Of a stretch of DNA of 6,479 bases, positions 6,222 to 6,479 are shown one piece after another. Source of the stretch: an uncultured Bacteroides sp. (lineage in GTDB: Bacteria; Bacteroidota; Bacteroidia; Bacteroidales; Bacteroidaceae); the NCBI GenBank assembly GCA_900557355.1, contig USSR01000403.1, positions 1 to 6,479 of the forward strand, given 5' to 3'. Within the stretch, counting starts at the first letter, position 1. The number at the start of each line of letters is the position of its first letter. The notes beneath the pieces were generated by a model, which did not search any database, was not told the DNA's origin, and saw nothing but the letters and a program-made list of their open reading frames with translations. Both the position numbers and the translations under genes were made by a program.

Positions 6222-6479
6222 ATGAATTTAAGAACATTTATTGAACGCCCGGTACTTTCGGCAGTCATATCTATTACGATTGTCATCCTGGGCATCATCG
6301 GGCTGTTTACCTTGCCCGTAGAACAATATCCCGATATTGCCCCGCCTACCGTCATGGTAAGCACCAATTATTTCGGTGCCAGTGCGGAAACATTGCAGAA
6401 GAGCGTTATCGCACCGCTGGAAGAAGCTATCAACGGTGTGGAGAACATGACTTATATGACTTCCAGCGCCACCAATGTC
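6222..6479 (+). CDS. RND efflux inner-membrane transporter (AcrB/HAE1 family), N-terminal fragment
   Basis: The ATG at 6222 follows the adaptor stop by 3 bp, and the frame stays open to the window end (86 codons). The start MNLRTFIERPVLSAVISITIVILGIIGLFTLPVEQYPDIAPPTV is the classic N-terminus of hydrophobe/amphiphile RND pumps. It has a FIxRPV entry segment, transmembrane helix 1 (about 11-31) and the LPVEQYPDIAPP motif leading to the porter domain. The following stretch, VMVSTNYFGASAETLQKSVIAPLEEAINGVENMTYMTS, matches the first porter-domain segment. Full-length members are about 1030-1060 residues, so more than 90% lies outside the window. They use the proton gradient to export drugs, bile salts or other toxic compounds through an adaptor and a TolC-like channel. 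It is co-directional with the adaptor and almost certainly in its operon. The substrate cannot be predicted. Confidence 0.95.
   Translation, partial: MNLRTFIERPVLSAVISITIVILGIIGLFTLPVEQYPDIAPPTVMVSTNYFGASAETLQKSVIAPLEEAINGVENMTYMTSSATNV

Overview
The window looks like chromosomal DNA of a Bacteroides-type gut Bacteroidota. Three upstream regions carry the Bacteroidales -7 box TAnnTTTG. Shine-Dalgarno sequences are mostly absent. The gene set also fits: a lipoprotein GH20 hexosaminidase, an ECF sigma factor with a small membrane partner, and an AraC-type regulator divergent from an RND pump. The species cannot be fixed from the sequence alone.

Layout from left to right. (1) Positions 1-348, + strand: the C-terminal part of an MBOAT membrane O-acyltransferase, cut by the window edge. 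Its 3' end overlaps by 20 bp, tail to tail, the next gene. (2) Positions 329-1438, - strand: a two-gene unit of an ECF sigma factor (947-1438) followed after 9 bp by a four-helix membrane protein (329-937) that is probably its anti-sigma or signalling partner. A candidate autoregulatory ECF promoter lies at 1459-1486. (3) Positions 1515-1568: a 21-bp-arm inverted repeat, best read as the 3' hairpin of the next gene. (4) Positions 1612-3945, - strand: a multidomain GH20 beta-N-acetylhexosaminidase lipoprotein with its own TATATTTG promoter box. (5) Positions 4047-4883, - strand: an AraC-family regulator. (6) Positions 5062-6479, + strand, divergent from the regulator: an RND efflux operon with a periplasmic adaptor lipoprotein and the start of the inner-membrane transporter, which runs off the window. 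An outer-membrane TolC-like gene would be expected next but is not visible.

The main anomaly is in the adaptor gene. It is broken by a single missing base near 5307: the two halves of an otherwise normal 385-residue adaptor lie in different frames. Restoring one C gives the family-typical GQSIRKGQVLF. This is either a real inactivating mutation or a sequence error.

Functionally, the window joins cell-envelope traits: polysaccharide acylation, an extracytoplasmic signal response, amino-sugar glycan breakdown and drug or toxin export. The 178-bp region between regulator and pump carries two outward-facing promoter boxes and a TTGTTC-N7-GAACAA inverted repeat, which suggests that the AraC protein controls the pump. 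I found no mobile element, CRISPR array, tRNA or rRNA, and no convincing undescribed system. The most open functional question is the sigma factor and its non-zinc-finger membrane partner.
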